DNA from: Paucibacter sp. KCTC 42545 | GTDB lineage: Bacteria > Pseudomonadota > Gammaproteobacteria > Burkholderiales > Burkholderiaceae_C | Assembly (NCBI RefSeq): GCF_001477625.1 | Contig: NZ_CP013692.1 | Location: 4,340,001 to 4,404,000 of the forward strand | DNA: 64,000 nucleotides | Reading direction: 5' to 3' | Part shown: positions 37,355 to 49,350 of the stretch, piece by piece | Layout of the letters: every line of letters begins with the position of its first letter | How positions within the stretch are numbered: position 1 is the first letter of the stretch | The notes under the pieces: generated by a model | What the model saw: the letters and a program-made list of their open reading frames with translations, nothing else | Databases searched by the model: none | Told to the model about the DNA's origin: nothing | Made by a program: the position numbers and the translations under genes

Positions 37355-38944
37355 TCAGCCCTTCTTGGCCGTCAGCAGCGCCTCACAGGTGGCGCGCTGC
37401 TTGTCGGCGGCGTCCACCTTGGGGCAGATGCCGTCGAGCTGGCTGCGCAAGCGCTTGAGCGAGGGCTCGTACTGGCCCTTGGCATTCCACTGCGTCAGGC
37501 TGGTGCCCACTTTTTGCAGTGAACGCGCGCTGCGCTCGTAGAAGGCGCCCTTGTCCTGGGCGGCTTCGCTGAACAGCTGGGCGGCAGTTTTCTCGATGCG
37601 GGCGCTGTCTTGCGGGTTCAGCTCAATCAGGGTGCTGACGTAGTTGGCGCCCCATTGCAAGCGCGTGGCCGGGCCTTCGCTTTTGTTGAAGGCCTCTTCA
37701 GACCAGCGCAGCGCTTCGTCCTTTTTGCCCAGCTTCTTGGCATTGCTGGCCAGGCCGCTCATCAGGTAGTAGGGCGAATGGCTCTTGGCCAGGCCGGCCT
37801 TGAGCAAGGCGTCGCTGTCCTGCCACTGGCCGGCTTGGCCCAGCAGATGGGCGGCGGAGCTGATGACGGCCTGGCGCTCGTAACCGTCGCTGATTTCGCG
37901 GTCAGCGCGGGCGGCTTGTTCCTTCACATCCTTCACCAGGCCGGCGTTCAGCTTGGGATAGAGCTCGGTTTTGGGCAGATCCAAGCGGGCCAGGTCAACG
38001 CGGGCTTGCAGGGCTTGCAGGCGGTCGGCGCGGGACAGGCTGGTGTCGGCTTCGAAGCGTTTCAGGCTGCTGTCAAACTGGCCCAGCAGCGTGGTGCGCT
38101 CAGCGCCGGCTTGCGGGCTCAGCGACTTGACGATGTCGGCCGCGCCATTGCTCAGCACATCGGCCAGCGCACGCGACTCGGCGGGGCTGGCCAAGACCTT
38201 GGCCAGGCGGGCGCGTTGCGCCGTTTGGTCCTTCAGCTCGTTCTTGCCGTCATCATTGGCGGACAGTGACTTGAGCCACAAGCGGGTGGCCGTTTCCGGG
38301 TCCACCGCCTGGGCTTGGGTGGCCAATTGGGCCAGCAGAGGCGTCACTTCGGCGGCAGGCAAGAGCTGACCCTGGTCGGTTTCCCAGGAGTAAAAGCCCA
38401 GCAAGCGCCACTCGTTGACGCTGAGCTTTTTGCCGGCGCGGGCGTCGGCCAGCACCGTCTTCACCGGCCGGCCACCGGCCAGGCCCAGCTGCATCACCTT
38501 GAGCACCTGCGGGGCGTCAATCTCGCCGGGCAGGCGGGTCAGTTCCTGGCCATCGGCACTGAACAAAATCATCGTCGGGTAGCCGCGCACCTTGAAACGG
38601 GTGCCGAGCTTTTGGGCGCCGGGCGAGTCACCGTCGATGTGCACGGCCACGAAGGCGCGGCTTTGCTCGATGAAGTCTTGGCGGTTGAACAGCGTGGCCT
38701 TGAGCTGATTGCAAGGTGGGCACCACTTGGCACCCCAGTACAGCAGCAGCGGCTTGTTGTCGCCGCGGGCTTGGGCAAAGGCGCGCTCGATGTCGGCATC
38801 CGCGCCGGCTTCGGCCCAGGCCACGCCGGGCGCTTGCGTCAGGGTGGCATGCGCGGGCAGGGCGGCGGCGCCAAACAGCGCAGCCAAGGCCAGGCAGCTG
38901 GCGCGCGAGAGGGAGGACAAGGGCTTGTTGAGCGTCATGGTCAT
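37355..38944 (-). CDS. Secreted thioredoxin-domain protein with long helical C-terminus
   Basis: A 529-residue exported protein. The signal peptide ends near residue 33 (LPAHA). A thioredoxin domain (about 45-155) carries WCPPC at Cys75 and Cys78 and the cis-proline region GYPTMILFS. The remaining 370 residues are helical and repeat-like, resembling tetratricopeptide repeats (SPYYLMSGLASNAKKLGKKDEALRW is one). Thioredoxin-TPR proteins of this size act in periplasmic redox or protein folding, but the partner is unknown. It is a single gene convergent with the GST gene. Confidence 0.87.
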   Translation of the reverse strand: MTMTLNKPLSSLSRASCLALAALFGAAALPAHATLTQAPGVAWAEAGADADIERAFAQARGDNKPLLLYWGAKWCPPCNQLKATLFNRQDFIEQSRAFVAVHIDGDSPGAQKLGTRFKVRGYPTMILFSADGQELTRLPGEIDAPQVLKVMQLGLAGGRPVKTVLADARAGKKLSVNEWRLLGFYSWETDQGQLLPAAEVTPLLAQLATQAQAVDPETATRLWLKSLSANDDGKNELKDQTAQRARLAKVLASPAESRALADVLSNGAADIVKSLSPQAGAERTTLLGQFDSSLKRFEADTSLSRADRLQALQARVDLARLDLPKTELYPKLNAGLVKDVKEQAARADREISDGYERQAVISSAAHLLGQAGQWQDSDALLKAGLAKSHSPYYLMSGLASNAKKLGKKDEALRWSEEAFNKSEGPATRLQWGANYVSTLIELNPQDSARIEKTAAQLFSEAAQDKGAFYERSARSLQKVGTSLTQWNAKGQYEPSLKRLRSQLDGICPKVDAADKQRATCEALLTAKKG

Positions 38945-39123
38945 CAGTGAGGTGGCGTTGCAGTGGGTACCAGCGGCTAGGTTCTAGCCGCCGAGCCTGG
39001 CAAGGGTCACCAGATTTTGCCTGGCGCCTGGGCTGACATTGTGGGGCCAAGCCGGGCCCTTGCCTTAGGCGCAAAGTGCATATCCATCTGCGCAAGGGGC
39101 GAAGGGCGCCCGCTTTGGCGCGT

Positions 39124-40077
39124 TCAATCGATCGGTGGTTGGCTGTCGATCTGGGCGCTTGCCTTGTTGCTGCCGCCGCTGTTGTTGCTGAACTGCGCCA
39201 GCGCGACGCCGCCCAAGGTGATGGCGGCTCCCAGCAACTTGGGCCAGGTGAAAGATTCGCCGCCGGCCAGCCAGGCCGCCAGGCCCGCAAAGGCCGGCAT
39301 CAGGTAGATCAGCGGTGCGCTGCGGGCCACGCCGCGCTGGGCATTGACCCAGCCCCAGGCCAGCCAGCTCAGAAAACCAATCCCCACCACCGCCCAAGCC
39401 GCGCCCAGCCAAAGCCAGGCCGGCACCTCGGCCCAAGCGGTTTGCCGGGCGCCCGGCCAGCTGTAGATCAGCAGTGGCAGGGCGGCGGCCAGGCTGGCAT
39501 AGGCCATCACCGGCACCGCGCCGTGGCGCTGGATCAGCGGTTTGGCGGCCACCGAGTAGTAGGAAAACATGGCCGCCGCCAGCAGCAAGATCAGGTCGCC
39601 GCCACTGGCACGCCAGTTGGCGGCCAGCAGCTTGTCCGACATGAACAACAGAGCCCCGCAGGCCGCCACCGCGATGCCCAGCACCTGGGCGCGCTGCAGA
39701 TGCTCCAGCCCGAAGGCGCGCAGGATCAGCAGCGTGAACACCGGCCCGCAAGCCAGCATCACCGAGCTGGAAAACGGCGTCGACCAGTCAATGCCGTAGC
39801 TGGACAGCGCCAGGTGCAAGCCCTGGCCCAGCAGGCCCAAACGAGCCAGCGCCCAGGCGTCGGCGCGTGACACACGCGGCCAGTGCCGGCCGTAGCGCTG
39901 CAACATCAGGCCCGTCACCAGCAGCGGCATCAAGGCAAAGCGCAGGAACAAAAAGCCCTGCGGCCCGAGCGCCGTGAGCAGTGCTTTTTGCAGCGGAAAG
40001 TTCAGGCCCCAGGCCAGTACGACCAGCAGGCCGACCAGCAGGGCGTGGCGGGATTCTTGCGCTTTGTTTTCAGTCAT
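39124..40077 (-). CDS. EamA/DMT family transporter
   Basis: A 317-residue inner-membrane transporter of the EamA family with about ten helices. It opens LVGLLVVLAWGLNFPLQKALL and ends with a hydrophilic Ser/Asn-rich tail. I chose the ATG at 40077 because AGAGGGG lies just before it; a longer frame starts ten codons upstream near a terminator. The substrate is unknown. It is unrelated to the EamA gene at 23341 beyond family membership. Confidence 0.9.
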   Translation of the reverse strand: MTENKAQESRHALLVGLLVVLAWGLNFPLQKALLTALGPQGFLFLRFALMPLLVTGLMLQRYGRHWPRVSRADAWALARLGLLGQGLHLALSSYGIDWSTPFSSSVMLACGPVFTLLILRAFGLEHLQRAQVLGIAVAACGALLFMSDKLLAANWRASGGDLILLLAAAMFSYYSVAAKPLIQRHGAVPVMAYASLAAALPLLIYSWPGARQTAWAEVPAWLWLGAAWAVVGIGFLSWLAWGWVNAQRGVARSAPLIYLMPAFAGLAAWLAGGESFTWPKLLGAAITLGGVALAQFSNNSGGSNKASAQIDSQPPID

Positions 40078-40118
40078 TTCTGGCCCCTCTGGCCCGTCTT
40101 GCAGCATGGTGCGCGCAC

Positions 40119-40144
40119 AAAAAAGGCCACCCGAAGGTGGCCTT
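40119..40144 (-). terminator. Strong terminator after the DUF4397 gene
   Basis: AAGGCCACC (40123-40131) and GGTGGCCTT (40136-40144) form a perfect 9-bp stem with a tetraloop. On the minus strand it is followed by six Ts. It lies 23 bases past the DUF4397 stop. Confidence 0.9.
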
Positions 40145-40166
40145 GCTGGCTTCAGAGAAGCAAGAC

Positions 40167-41498
40167 TTATTGCGCCGGCACGAGGTCGTCGCGGTTGATC
40201 TGCACCGTGTAAGGCACGACAGAGTCACCCAGCACGAAGACGGTGAACACGGCATTGGCGGTGAAGTTCACGCCGGTCAGTGTCTGCAGCGGCGGGTTGG
40301 CCGTGGGCAGAGCGACGTTGACGCGCGAACCGGTCGCCAAGCTGGTCAGCAGCTGCGGTGTGGAGGCAAAGCCGGGCAGCACATTGCTGGCCACGCTGGC
40401 GAAGTCCACTTGCATGCTGGCACCGGCGGCGGTCGAGACACCGTTCATCAGGCGCACCTTGGTGTAACCGGCCGTGGAGGGCAGGCGGTTGTCATCGGAA
40501 ATCACCGACACCACCGGCGCAGCCACCGTGCCCGACACCAGCAAGGTGTAGTCGCCACCGGCGGTCAGGGTCGGGGCAGCCACGGTCACGGGCACGCCGT
40601 TGAGCGTCACGGCCAGGGTCGATGCACCGGCCTTGGTCGTCACGTATTGGCCAACCACTGGGGCCAGCGATTGGGTCAACAGGGGCTGGCTGTTCAGCGT
40701 AGCGCTGACCGAGGTGCCGGCCGACGAGGCCACGCCATTGACGGGTGCGGAGGCCGAAGCCACGCCGTTCACCACGCGAGCACGTGCAGACGTGGTCAGG
40801 TAGTTGGCGGTGCTGCCTTGCTGCTTGAGCACGATGCCATTGACCAGCTTGCCGCCGGTGGTGGAGGTGGCGATCAGGGTCTGCACGGTGGCCGAGTCCA
40901 GCGTCACGCTGGGCAGGTCCAGGCGGATGTCGTTGGGCTTGCCGGTGCCGGTCAGGGTCAGGCGGAAGGCGCCGCTATTGAGCAGGTTGTAGCCGCTGCC
41001 GCCAATGATGTTGGTGGCGATGGGCGTGGAGCTGGTCAGCGGGCCGGTGCCGTTGGCAGCGGTGACGTAGAGGTCCAGGGCGCCGGCATCGGCGGCCAGG
41101 TTCAACAAGAGCAGCTTGGCCTTGTTGGCATCCGGGTTGGGTTCGGTTTCCTGCAGCAAGGTGGTGCGCACAGCGCCGGCCCAGCCGTAGGCAATGATGG
41201 TGTAGTTGCTATTGCCCGCCAGCGTGGGGGTCAGCGAAACCACGGCGCTGCCGTTGCTGCTGTCCAGCACTTGCGATGCGGTGGAGCCGGTGTCAACGCT
41301 GCCATAGGCGCCCACGCCGCCGTAGGCGACCTTGGCGTTGAGGCTCTTGCTGTTCACGGAAAGGTCCAGCGCCGAATAAGAGACGCTGGCATTCAGCAAT
41401 CGGACATTGGTACTGCTGCTGCTGCCACCACCACCGCAAGCGGAGAGAAGGGCGGCGCCGGCTAAGGTCAGGCCAAGCGCCCAGGGTTTGAATCGCAT
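40167..41498 (-). CDS. DUF4397 domain lipoprotein
   Basis: A 443-residue outer-membrane or periplasmic lipoprotein. A basic start and hydrophobic helix lead to the lipobox LLSAC (Cys21) followed by GGGGSSSS. Two DUF4397 beta-sandwich repeats (each about 200 residues) follow, with RLLNASVSYSALDLSV in the first and RLMNGVSTAAGASMQVDF in the second. Repeats are rich in Thr, Ala, Ser and Gly, as in the family. I chose the ATG at 41498 because GGAG precedes it; the frame is open 26 codons further. DUF4397 proteins occur on cell surfaces and their role is unknown. Confidence 0.87.
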   Translation of the reverse strand: MRFKPWALGLTLAGAALLSACGGGGSSSSTNVRLLNASVSYSALDLSVNSKSLNAKVAYGGVGAYGSVDTGSTASQVLDSSNGSAVVSLTPTLAGNSNYTIIAYGWAGAVRTTLLQETEPNPDANKAKLLLLNLAADAGALDLYVTAANGTGPLTSSTPIATNIIGGSGYNLLNSGAFRLTLTGTGKPNDIRLDLPSVTLDSATVQTLIATSTTGGKLVNGIVLKQQGSTANYLTTSARARVVNGVASASAPVNGVASSAGTSVSATLNSQPLLTQSLAPVVGQYVTTKAGASTLAVTLNGVPVTVAAPTLTAGGDYTLLVSGTVAAPVVSVISDDNRLPSTAGYTKVRLMNGVSTAAGASMQVDFASVASNVLPGFASTPQLLTSLATGSRVNVALPTANPPLQTLTGVNFTANAVFTVFVLGDSVVPYTVQINRDDLVPAQ

Positions 41499-41596
41499 TG
41501 AAAAGCTCCGTTGAATGGTGTTGCGCGATTGGGCTCGGTCCCTGTTGCCAGGGCGTGTGGCCAATGTTTCGCTCATGTGAAGACACCTGAAGTTGA

Positions 41597-43759
<2,163 letters not shown>

Positions 43760-43928
43760 GGGCCACCCCGACTCAAGCCCTGCACGCACACTACCGAAAC
43801 GGGCTCAAAGCATCCGAGGGGGTGCGCTTCCTTCTTGGGCCATCGGTTTGAAGAACGGTGCCAGATTCCGGCCGCAGCTTGCGGCACGGCGCAAGCTGGA
43901 CACCGTCGAAACTTTTTATGGGTAGGGC

Positions 43929-46295
43929 ATGGGGCAACAAAAATCTGGATGGCTGCGCACGGCGCGGGCCCCGGCGCTGCTGGGGCTACCGGGTGTGTTG
44001 AGCGCGCTCGGCGCACTGGGTGTGCTCGGCGTGCTTGGCCTCTTGGGTTTCAGCGGCCCGGTCTGGGCGGTGGCTCAGCAGCCGATGGCCGGCCTCAGCG
44101 TCTGGGTCTACGGCCTGGGTGTTGGCGCGGCCTTGGTGCTGGCTTTGTTGCTGCGTTTGCTGGTGGTGTTGCGCCAGCGCCTGCGCCGCCGCCGCGCTGA
44201 GCTGCATGCCGAACGGCGTGAGCGCAGCAAGCTCAGCGCCTTGCTCAACGCCATCCCCGACCCGGTGTATTTCCGCGACCAGCAAGGCGCGTTTGAGGGC
44301 TGCAACCCTGCGTTTGAGCTGTGCACCGGCGTGAGCGAGACTGCCTTGCGCGAGCAGGGCACGCAGCATGACCAGCCCGGGCTGGAATGGAGCCATCTGC
44401 GCGCTGGCGCCGACCTGGCCGAAGCCACGCAGCGCGCCCTCAGCTGGACGACCGGGCCGGACGGCCAGCGCATCTGCCTGGACGTGGTGCAAGCCCCGGT
44501 GCTGGTGGACGGCGAAAACCTGGGTTCGGTGGGCGTGGCCCGCGACGTCACCCGCTTGCGCGCGGCGATGACGCAGCTGCACCGCGCCGTCACGGTGTTC
44601 GAGCATTGCGGTGAAGGCATCATGGTGATGGACGCCGACTTGCTGATCCGCGACGTCAACCCCGCCATGTGCGCCATCACCGGCTACAGCTGCGAAGAGT
44701 TGCTGGGCACCATGCCGCAATACCTGCAAATCGGCGTGCAAAACCCCGAACTGCTGCGTGAGCTGTGGGCCGAGGTGGAAGCCAAGGGCAAGTGGAGCGG
44801 CGAGCTGGTGGAGCGCAACAAGTCCGGCATTGCCGTGCCCTTGTGGGCCACCCTGGTCAGCGTGCCACCGGCCGAAATGGGCGGCGAGGGCCATTACCTG
44901 GCGGTGCTGACCGATATTTCCCGCATCAAGCAGACCGAGGCCGAGCTGCTGCACCAAGAGCTGCATGACCGCCTCACCGGCCTGCCCAATGCCGCTTTGC
45001 TGCGTGACCGCATCAACCGCCAGATCGGCGTGGCCGAGCGCGAGCGCAGCGGTGTGGCCCTGCTCTATATCGACCTGGACGGCTTCCGCGACGTCAACGA
45101 TGTGGCCGGCCATGCCGCCGGCGATGCCGTTTTGCAAGAAGCCGCGGCCCGTTTTGTGAATGTGCTGCGCGCCAGCGATTCGGTCGCCCGCGTGGGTTCG
45201 GATGAGTTTGTGGTCTTGCTCTCGGGCCTGGTGGACGAGGAAACGGCGATGCGCTTGGGTGAGCGCTTGATCGACGCGATGAGCGAGCCGGTGCAAGTCA
45301 ATCTGGGTGAGCAAACGCAGCGCTTCAATCTTGGCGCCAGCATCGGCCTGGCTCTGTACCCGACCGACGGCAACGATGTTGACGATTTGCTGCGCAATGC
45401 CGAAGCGGCGATGTGCCGGGCCAAGGTGCATGCGCGCAACTCGGTGCAGGCCTACCGCCCTGAACTCACCGCTGCCGTGCGCCTGCGCTTTGAGCTGACC
45501 CATGCCCTGCGCCATGCCAATGAGCTGGCGCAATTCCGCCTGGAATACCAACCCCAGGTGCGCTTGTCGGACGGCGTGCTGATCGGTGCCGAGGCGCTGC
45601 TGCGCTGGCGCCATCCCAGCCGCGGCGCCATCTCGCCGCTGGAATTCATCCCCCTGGCCGAGGACACCGGCCTGATCGTACCGATTGGTCGCTGGGTGCT
45701 GGAAACCGCCTGCGCCCAAGCGGCAGCCTGGCATGGCGTGCCGGGCAAGCCGCAGCAAGTGGCGGTGAATGTGTCGGCCCGGCAATTGCGCCAGCCCGAT
45801 TTTGTGGCCATGGTGGACAGCGTGCTGGCCCGCAGCGGCTGCCCGCCTCATGCCCTGGAACTGGAAGTGACCGAAAGCCTGCTGCTGGAAGATGCCGAAG
45901 GCGCCATCGAGCTGCTGGGCGCGCTGACCCAGCGCGGCGTGCGCGTGGCGATTGACGACTTCGGCACCGGCTACAGCTCCTTGTCCTATCTGCGCCGCAT
46001 GCCGGTGCAGACGCTCAAGATCGACCGCAGCTTCGTCAGCGAGTTGGGCAATGGCGACGCCAACGTCGCGGCGATTGCCCGCACCGTCATCGTGCTGGCC
46101 CGCAGCTTGAATCTGGATGTGCTGGCCGAGGGCGTGGAAACCGCCGAGCAAGCCGCCTGGCTGCAGCGCGAAGGCTGTGACTGGGCGCAAGGCTGGTTCT
46201 TCGGCCGGCCCATGGCCGCAGCGGATTTCAGCTACACGGTCACCCCGGTGGCCGTCAGCGGCGTTGAGGCTGAGATGGACTTGCTGCCTGCCTGA
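43929..46295 (+). CDS. PAS-PAS-GGDEF-EAL cyclic di-GMP protein
   Basis: A 788-residue membrane protein. An N-terminal hydrophobic region (about 15-50 and 55-80) anchors it, followed by PAS domains (about 100-210 and 220-335), a GGDEF domain and an EAL domain. The active-site motif of the cyclase is GSDEF at 423-427 instead of GGDEF, so activity is doubtful. The phosphodiesterase motifs look intact: EALLRWRHP starting at Glu555, DDFGTGYSSLSYL and EGVETAEQ. It probably degrades c-di-GMP, with the GGDEF part as a possible GTP sensor. It is a single gene, convergent with the HDOD gene. Confidence 0.92.
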   Translation: MGQQKSGWLRTARAPALLGLPGVLSALGALGVLGVLGLLGFSGPVWAVAQQPMAGLSVWVYGLGVGAALVLALLLRLLVVLRQRLRRRRAELHAERRERSKLSALLNAIPDPVYFRDQQGAFEGCNPAFELCTGVSETALREQGTQHDQPGLEWSHLRAGADLAEATQRALSWTTGPDGQRICLDVVQAPVLVDGENLGSVGVARDVTRLRAAMTQLHRAVTVFEHCGEGIMVMDADLLIRDVNPAMCAITGYSCEELLGTMPQYLQIGVQNPELLRELWAEVEAKGKWSGELVERNKSGIAVPLWATLVSVPPAEMGGEGHYLAVLTDISRIKQTEAELLHQELHDRLTGLPNAALLRDRINRQIGVAERERSGVALLYIDLDGFRDVNDVAGHAAGDAVLQEAAARFVNVLRASDSVARVGSDEFVVLLSGLVDEETAMRLGERLIDAMSEPVQVNLGEQTQRFNLGASIGLALYPTDGNDVDDLLRNAEAAMCRAKVHARNSVQAYRPELTAAVRLRFELTHALRHANELAQFRLEYQPQVRLSDGVLIGAEALLRWRHPSRGAISPLEFIPLAEDTGLIVPIGRWVLETACAQAAAWHGVPGKPQQVAVNVSARQLRQPDFVAMVDSVLARSGCPPHALELEVTESLLLEDAEGAIELLGALTQRGVRVAIDDFGTGYSSLSYLRRMPVQTLKIDRSFVSELGNGDANVAAIARTVIVLARSLNLDVLAEGVETAEQAAWLQREGCDWAQGWFFGRPMAAADFSYTVTPVAVSGVEAEMDLLPA

Positions 46296-46350
46296 CTGTG
46301 CGCAGGTGGGCGCTGCTCGCTAGCGCCGTGGCGGCGCAAGCCGCTGGCCT

Positions 46351-47265
46351 TCAGACCAGTTTGGGCAGCAGGCTCAGGGTCGGCTCCAGGCCCAGATGCA
46401 GCAGGTCGGCAATGTCTTTGACGTCTTGCGCCAGCGCCGGGTGATAGAGCCCGCCGGGCGTGTTCAGCTGCTCCACAGGCAGGTGCATCAAAGCCTTGAG
46501 GCTGGGATCTTTGCGGGTGTGGCGCGCCAGCCGGATGGCCAGACTCACGCAGCGCACCTGGGCGCGCTTGGCATGGTCGTCATCGGTCAGCTGGGCCAGC
46601 ACATCGGGCAGGTGCCAGGCCTTGATCAGCGCCAGGCGCAGCTCCAGCAAGTCGATGCCCAAAACCATGCGGCAGGCCTGGCGGGTGCGCAGCCCCGGCG
46701 TGGTCGCCTGCAAGGTGTCGATCTGTTGGGCCAAGGTGGGCGCATGCAGCCACATCATCATTTCCACGAAGTGATGCAGCAAGGCGGCTTCGTGGATCAG
46801 CGGTGCATTGGGGTCGTCCAGCTGGGTGGCAAAGCCATGGGCAAAGCGCGCTGCGCGGTGGCCCAGGTCCAGCACCCGGTCCAGGCCGCTCATGGCTTCC
46901 ATCCGCTCGGCCAGCCAGTTCTCGGCGCAGGGCAGATTGGTGAATGAGCGGAAGAAGGGCGTGATGCCCATCAGGATCAGCGTCTCCAGCGAGGACACGC
47001 TTTTCGGGTCGGCCGGGTTGCGGCCCTTCAGATTCTTAGCCCCCGCGTGCCGCAGCAAGCGCAGCAGCATCAGCGGGTCGTTATTGATCAGGGCGGCCAG
47101 ATCATTCATGTCCACCGTGTCTTCGTCCAGCGCCAAGGCGTCGATTTGCTCGGCGGTGGTGGCCAAGACCGGCATCTCGATGGCGCGAAAGTAGTCCACC
47201 CAGGCCGTTAGGCTGGACTTGGGCTTTTCGAGAAACAGCGGGCTGAGGGGAATTGATGGCTCCAT
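46351..47265 (-). CDS. HDOD domain protein
   Basis: A 304-residue protein with an HDOD domain over most of its length (INNDPLMLLRLLRHAGA near residues 60-76, then EAALLHHFVEMMMWLHAP near 155-175). HDOD proteins are adaptors in c-di-GMP and stress signalling and lack the full catalytic HD set. It lies next to the convergent GGDEF-EAL gene, 55 bases away, which suggests a shared signalling theme but not an operon. Confidence 0.87.
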   Translation of the reverse strand: MEPSIPLSPLFLEKPKSSLTAWVDYFRAIEMPVLATTAEQIDALALDEDTVDMNDLAALINNDPLMLLRLLRHAGAKNLKGRNPADPKSVSSLETLILMGITPFFRSFTNLPCAENWLAERMEAMSGLDRVLDLGHRAARFAHGFATQLDDPNAPLIHEAALLHHFVEMMMWLHAPTLAQQIDTLQATTPGLRTRQACRMVLGIDLLELRLALIKAWHLPDVLAQLTDDDHAKRAQVRCVSLAIRLARHTRKDPSLKALMHLPVEQLNTPGGLYHPALAQDVKDIADLLHLGLEPTLSLLPKLV

Positions 47266-47313
47266 GGCGCGAACGCTACGCTCTGCAATGAGTTGCGTCT
47301 AGCTGAGTCATCG

Positions 47314-47395
47314 GCCGCGGTTCAGAAAACTGAAGCCGCGGCACCCTGGCATGGCCCCCGGTAAGGCCCAACACGGCCCGGCACGGCGCCGGGCC
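47314..47395. terminator. Two hairpins after the DUF885 gene
   Basis: GCCGCGG-TTCAG (47314-47325) pairs with CTGAAGCCGCGGC (47330-47342) with one bulge. GGCCCGGC (47375-47382) pairs perfectly with GCCGGGCC (47388-47395). They lie between the DUF885 stop and the HDOD gene start. No T-tract is seen, so termination is inferred from position. Confidence 0.45.
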
Positions 47396-47400
47396 TGTGC

Positions 47401-49350
47401 TCAGCGCTGCGTCTGCGCCGGCGTCAGCGGCGCCTTCTTGGCCGGCGCTTGCTGCTGCATCATGCGGCTGACCATGGCCACCGGCGCGCTGCCGTAGCTG
47501 AGGAATTCCTCGTGGAAGGCCTTGAGGTTGAAGCGATCGCCCTTGGCCGCTTTGAGCTGATCGCGCAGCGCCAGAATTTCCGAGAAACCGGCGAAGTAAC
47601 TGCTCAGCTGCACAGAGCTGACCTGGGCGCGATGCCACTTCTCGGTCGCCTCGGTGTGCGACTGGAAGGCCTCGCCTTCCAGCAGCTGCAAACCCTGCGC
47701 CTCGCTCATGCCCAGCACATGCACCGAATAGTCCAGGATGGCATTGCAAACCACGCGCAGATTCCACTTCGCATACATCAGGCCCATCTCGGGGCTGGGC
47801 TTGCCGTCCACCTGGCCCCAGCCGCTTTCCATCATCATGCGTTCCGAGTAGACCGCCCAGCCTTCCACCATGGCGCCGTTGCCGAACAAGGCCTTGACCT
47901 TGGAGGGCGATTTGTTCGAGTACAGCAGCTGCACGTAATGGCCGGGAATGGCCTCGTGGATGCTCAGGATCTGCAGCACCCAATGGTTGTACTCGCGCAG
48001 ATAGGACTCGGTCTTCTCGGGCTTGCCGATCGGGTCCAGCGGGTCGACGTTGTAGTAAGTCACGCCCTGCGGGTCCAGCGGGCCGGGCGCGCTGATCGAG
48101 GCGCCCGCCAGCCCGCGCATAAAGGCCGGGGTCTCGCGCACCTGTAGTGGCTTGCTGGGGTCCAGGGTCAGCAAATCATGCTTGACCACCCAGTCCGCCA
48201 GGGCCGGGATCTGCGCGCGGATGTCATCGAAATAGCCTTCCGCCGAGACATGCCGTTCCGACAGCTTGTTGATCACCCGCGCGATCTTGCTCAGGCGCTC
48301 GGCCGGAGGGGCCTCACCGGGGAAGAGGCTGGGCCACAGGCCGTCGGCCAGCTCGCTCATGCGGGCGTGCAGGGCGGCCTTTTGGTCGAGGGCGCGCTGG
48401 AACAGGGTCGGCGCGTCCACCGAGGCCTGAATCTCGTAGCGGAACTTCTCGTTGAAGGCCTCGCGGCCGATGCGCCAGCTGCGGCCGCTGCCGTCGGCGG
48501 TTTGGCGGGCGTCGATCTGCTCCAGCGCCTTGATGAAGCCTTGGGTGGATTGCAAGGCCACATCGCGCAGTTTGAGCACGCGCTGGCGGCTGGCCGCGTC
48601 CAGCTTGGCGCTGTCCAGCAGGGCCGGGATGTCTTGGGTGAACAGCTCCAGCCCGCCCTTGTTCTGCTGGATGGCCATTTGCAGCAGCGGCGCGGCCGGC
48701 GCCTTGATCTGCTGCAGGGCGGCGCGGTAGTAGGCCGGCACTTGGCGCAGGCGCTGCTCCACCAGCTTGACGCGCTGGGCCGGCGTGAACTCGCCCTTGT
48801 TGAGCAGGTCGCTGAAGCCACCGGCCACGTTGTAGCCGGTGGGGTCCCAGACATCGCTGCGGAACTGCTGCAGCGACCAGCGCATGCCTTGCAGATGGTT
48901 GTCCAACAAGGCCAGATCACCCAGCTGCCCGGCGTTCAGGCTGAGCTTGGCCGGCAGGGCTTGCAAGCGCGCCAGCCATTGCTCGCAAAAGCGAATCTGC
49001 GCCAGGCGCTCAGCCTCGGTGGGCGCGGGCAGTCGGGCGGCGGCCTGGTAGTGGCCGGCGGCCACGGCCGCATCGGGCAGCAGCTGCCAGTAGGCCTTCA
49101 GGAAGGCATCCACTTCCGCATCGAAGGCCTGGGCCTCACTCGCTTCAGGCGCCGCATCGGCCTCGCTCTTGGCCACTTTGGCCTTGTAGTCGCGGGCAGC
49201 TTGCGCCTCGGGTGTTTTCACCGGCGCGGCCAGGCTGGCTGGGCTCAAAAAGCTGCCGCTCAGGCCCAACAGCAGGGCGGCGAAACTGGCCTTGTTGAAC
49301 GGGATCAGGGCGGAGCGGGCGGGCGAGGCGGAGATGAGCGGCTTGTGCAT
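47401..49350 (-). CDS. DUF885 family secreted protein
   Basis: A 649-residue exported protein of the DUF885 family, which shares a metallopeptidase-like fold. A signal peptide with a long basic/polar start ends near SPASLAAP. The signature HEAIPGHYVQL is present (HExxPGH), followed by GWAVYSERMMMESG; these resemble a gluzincin zinc site. The chosen start is the ATG at 49350 (MHKPLIS); the open frame extends 37 codons upstream without family similarity. The substrate is unknown; a peptidase role is an inference from the motif. Confidence 0.88.
   Translation of the reverse strand: MHKPLISASPARSALIPFNKASFAALLLGLSGSFLSPASLAAPVKTPEAQAARDYKAKVAKSEADAAPEASEAQAFDAEVDAFLKAYWQLLPDAAVAAGHYQAAARLPAPTEAERLAQIRFCEQWLARLQALPAKLSLNAGQLGDLALLDNHLQGMRWSLQQFRSDVWDPTGYNVAGGFSDLLNKGEFTPAQRVKLVEQRLRQVPAYYRAALQQIKAPAAPLLQMAIQQNKGGLELFTQDIPALLDSAKLDAASRQRVLKLRDVALQSTQGFIKALEQIDARQTADGSGRSWRIGREAFNEKFRYEIQASVDAPTLFQRALDQKAALHARMSELADGLWPSLFPGEAPPAERLSKIARVINKLSERHVSAEGYFDDIRAQIPALADWVVKHDLLTLDPSKPLQVRETPAFMRGLAGASISAPGPLDPQGVTYYNVDPLDPIGKPEKTESYLREYNHWVLQILSIHEAIPGHYVQLLYSNKSPSKVKALFGNGAMVEGWAVYSERMMMESGWGQVDGKPSPEMGLMYAKWNLRVVCNAILDYSVHVLGMSEAQGLQLLEGEAFQSHTEATEKWHRAQVSSVQLSSYFAGFSEILALRDQLKAAKGDRFNLKAFHEEFLSYGSAPVAMVSRMMQQQAPAKKAPLTPAQTQR

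Noticed and set aside
43986..46190. A 734-codon frame antisense to the GGDEF-EAL gene
   Set aside because: Same cause: high-GC coding bias. The plus-strand gene has clear PAS, EAL and GGDEF-like motifs and the antisense translation has none.
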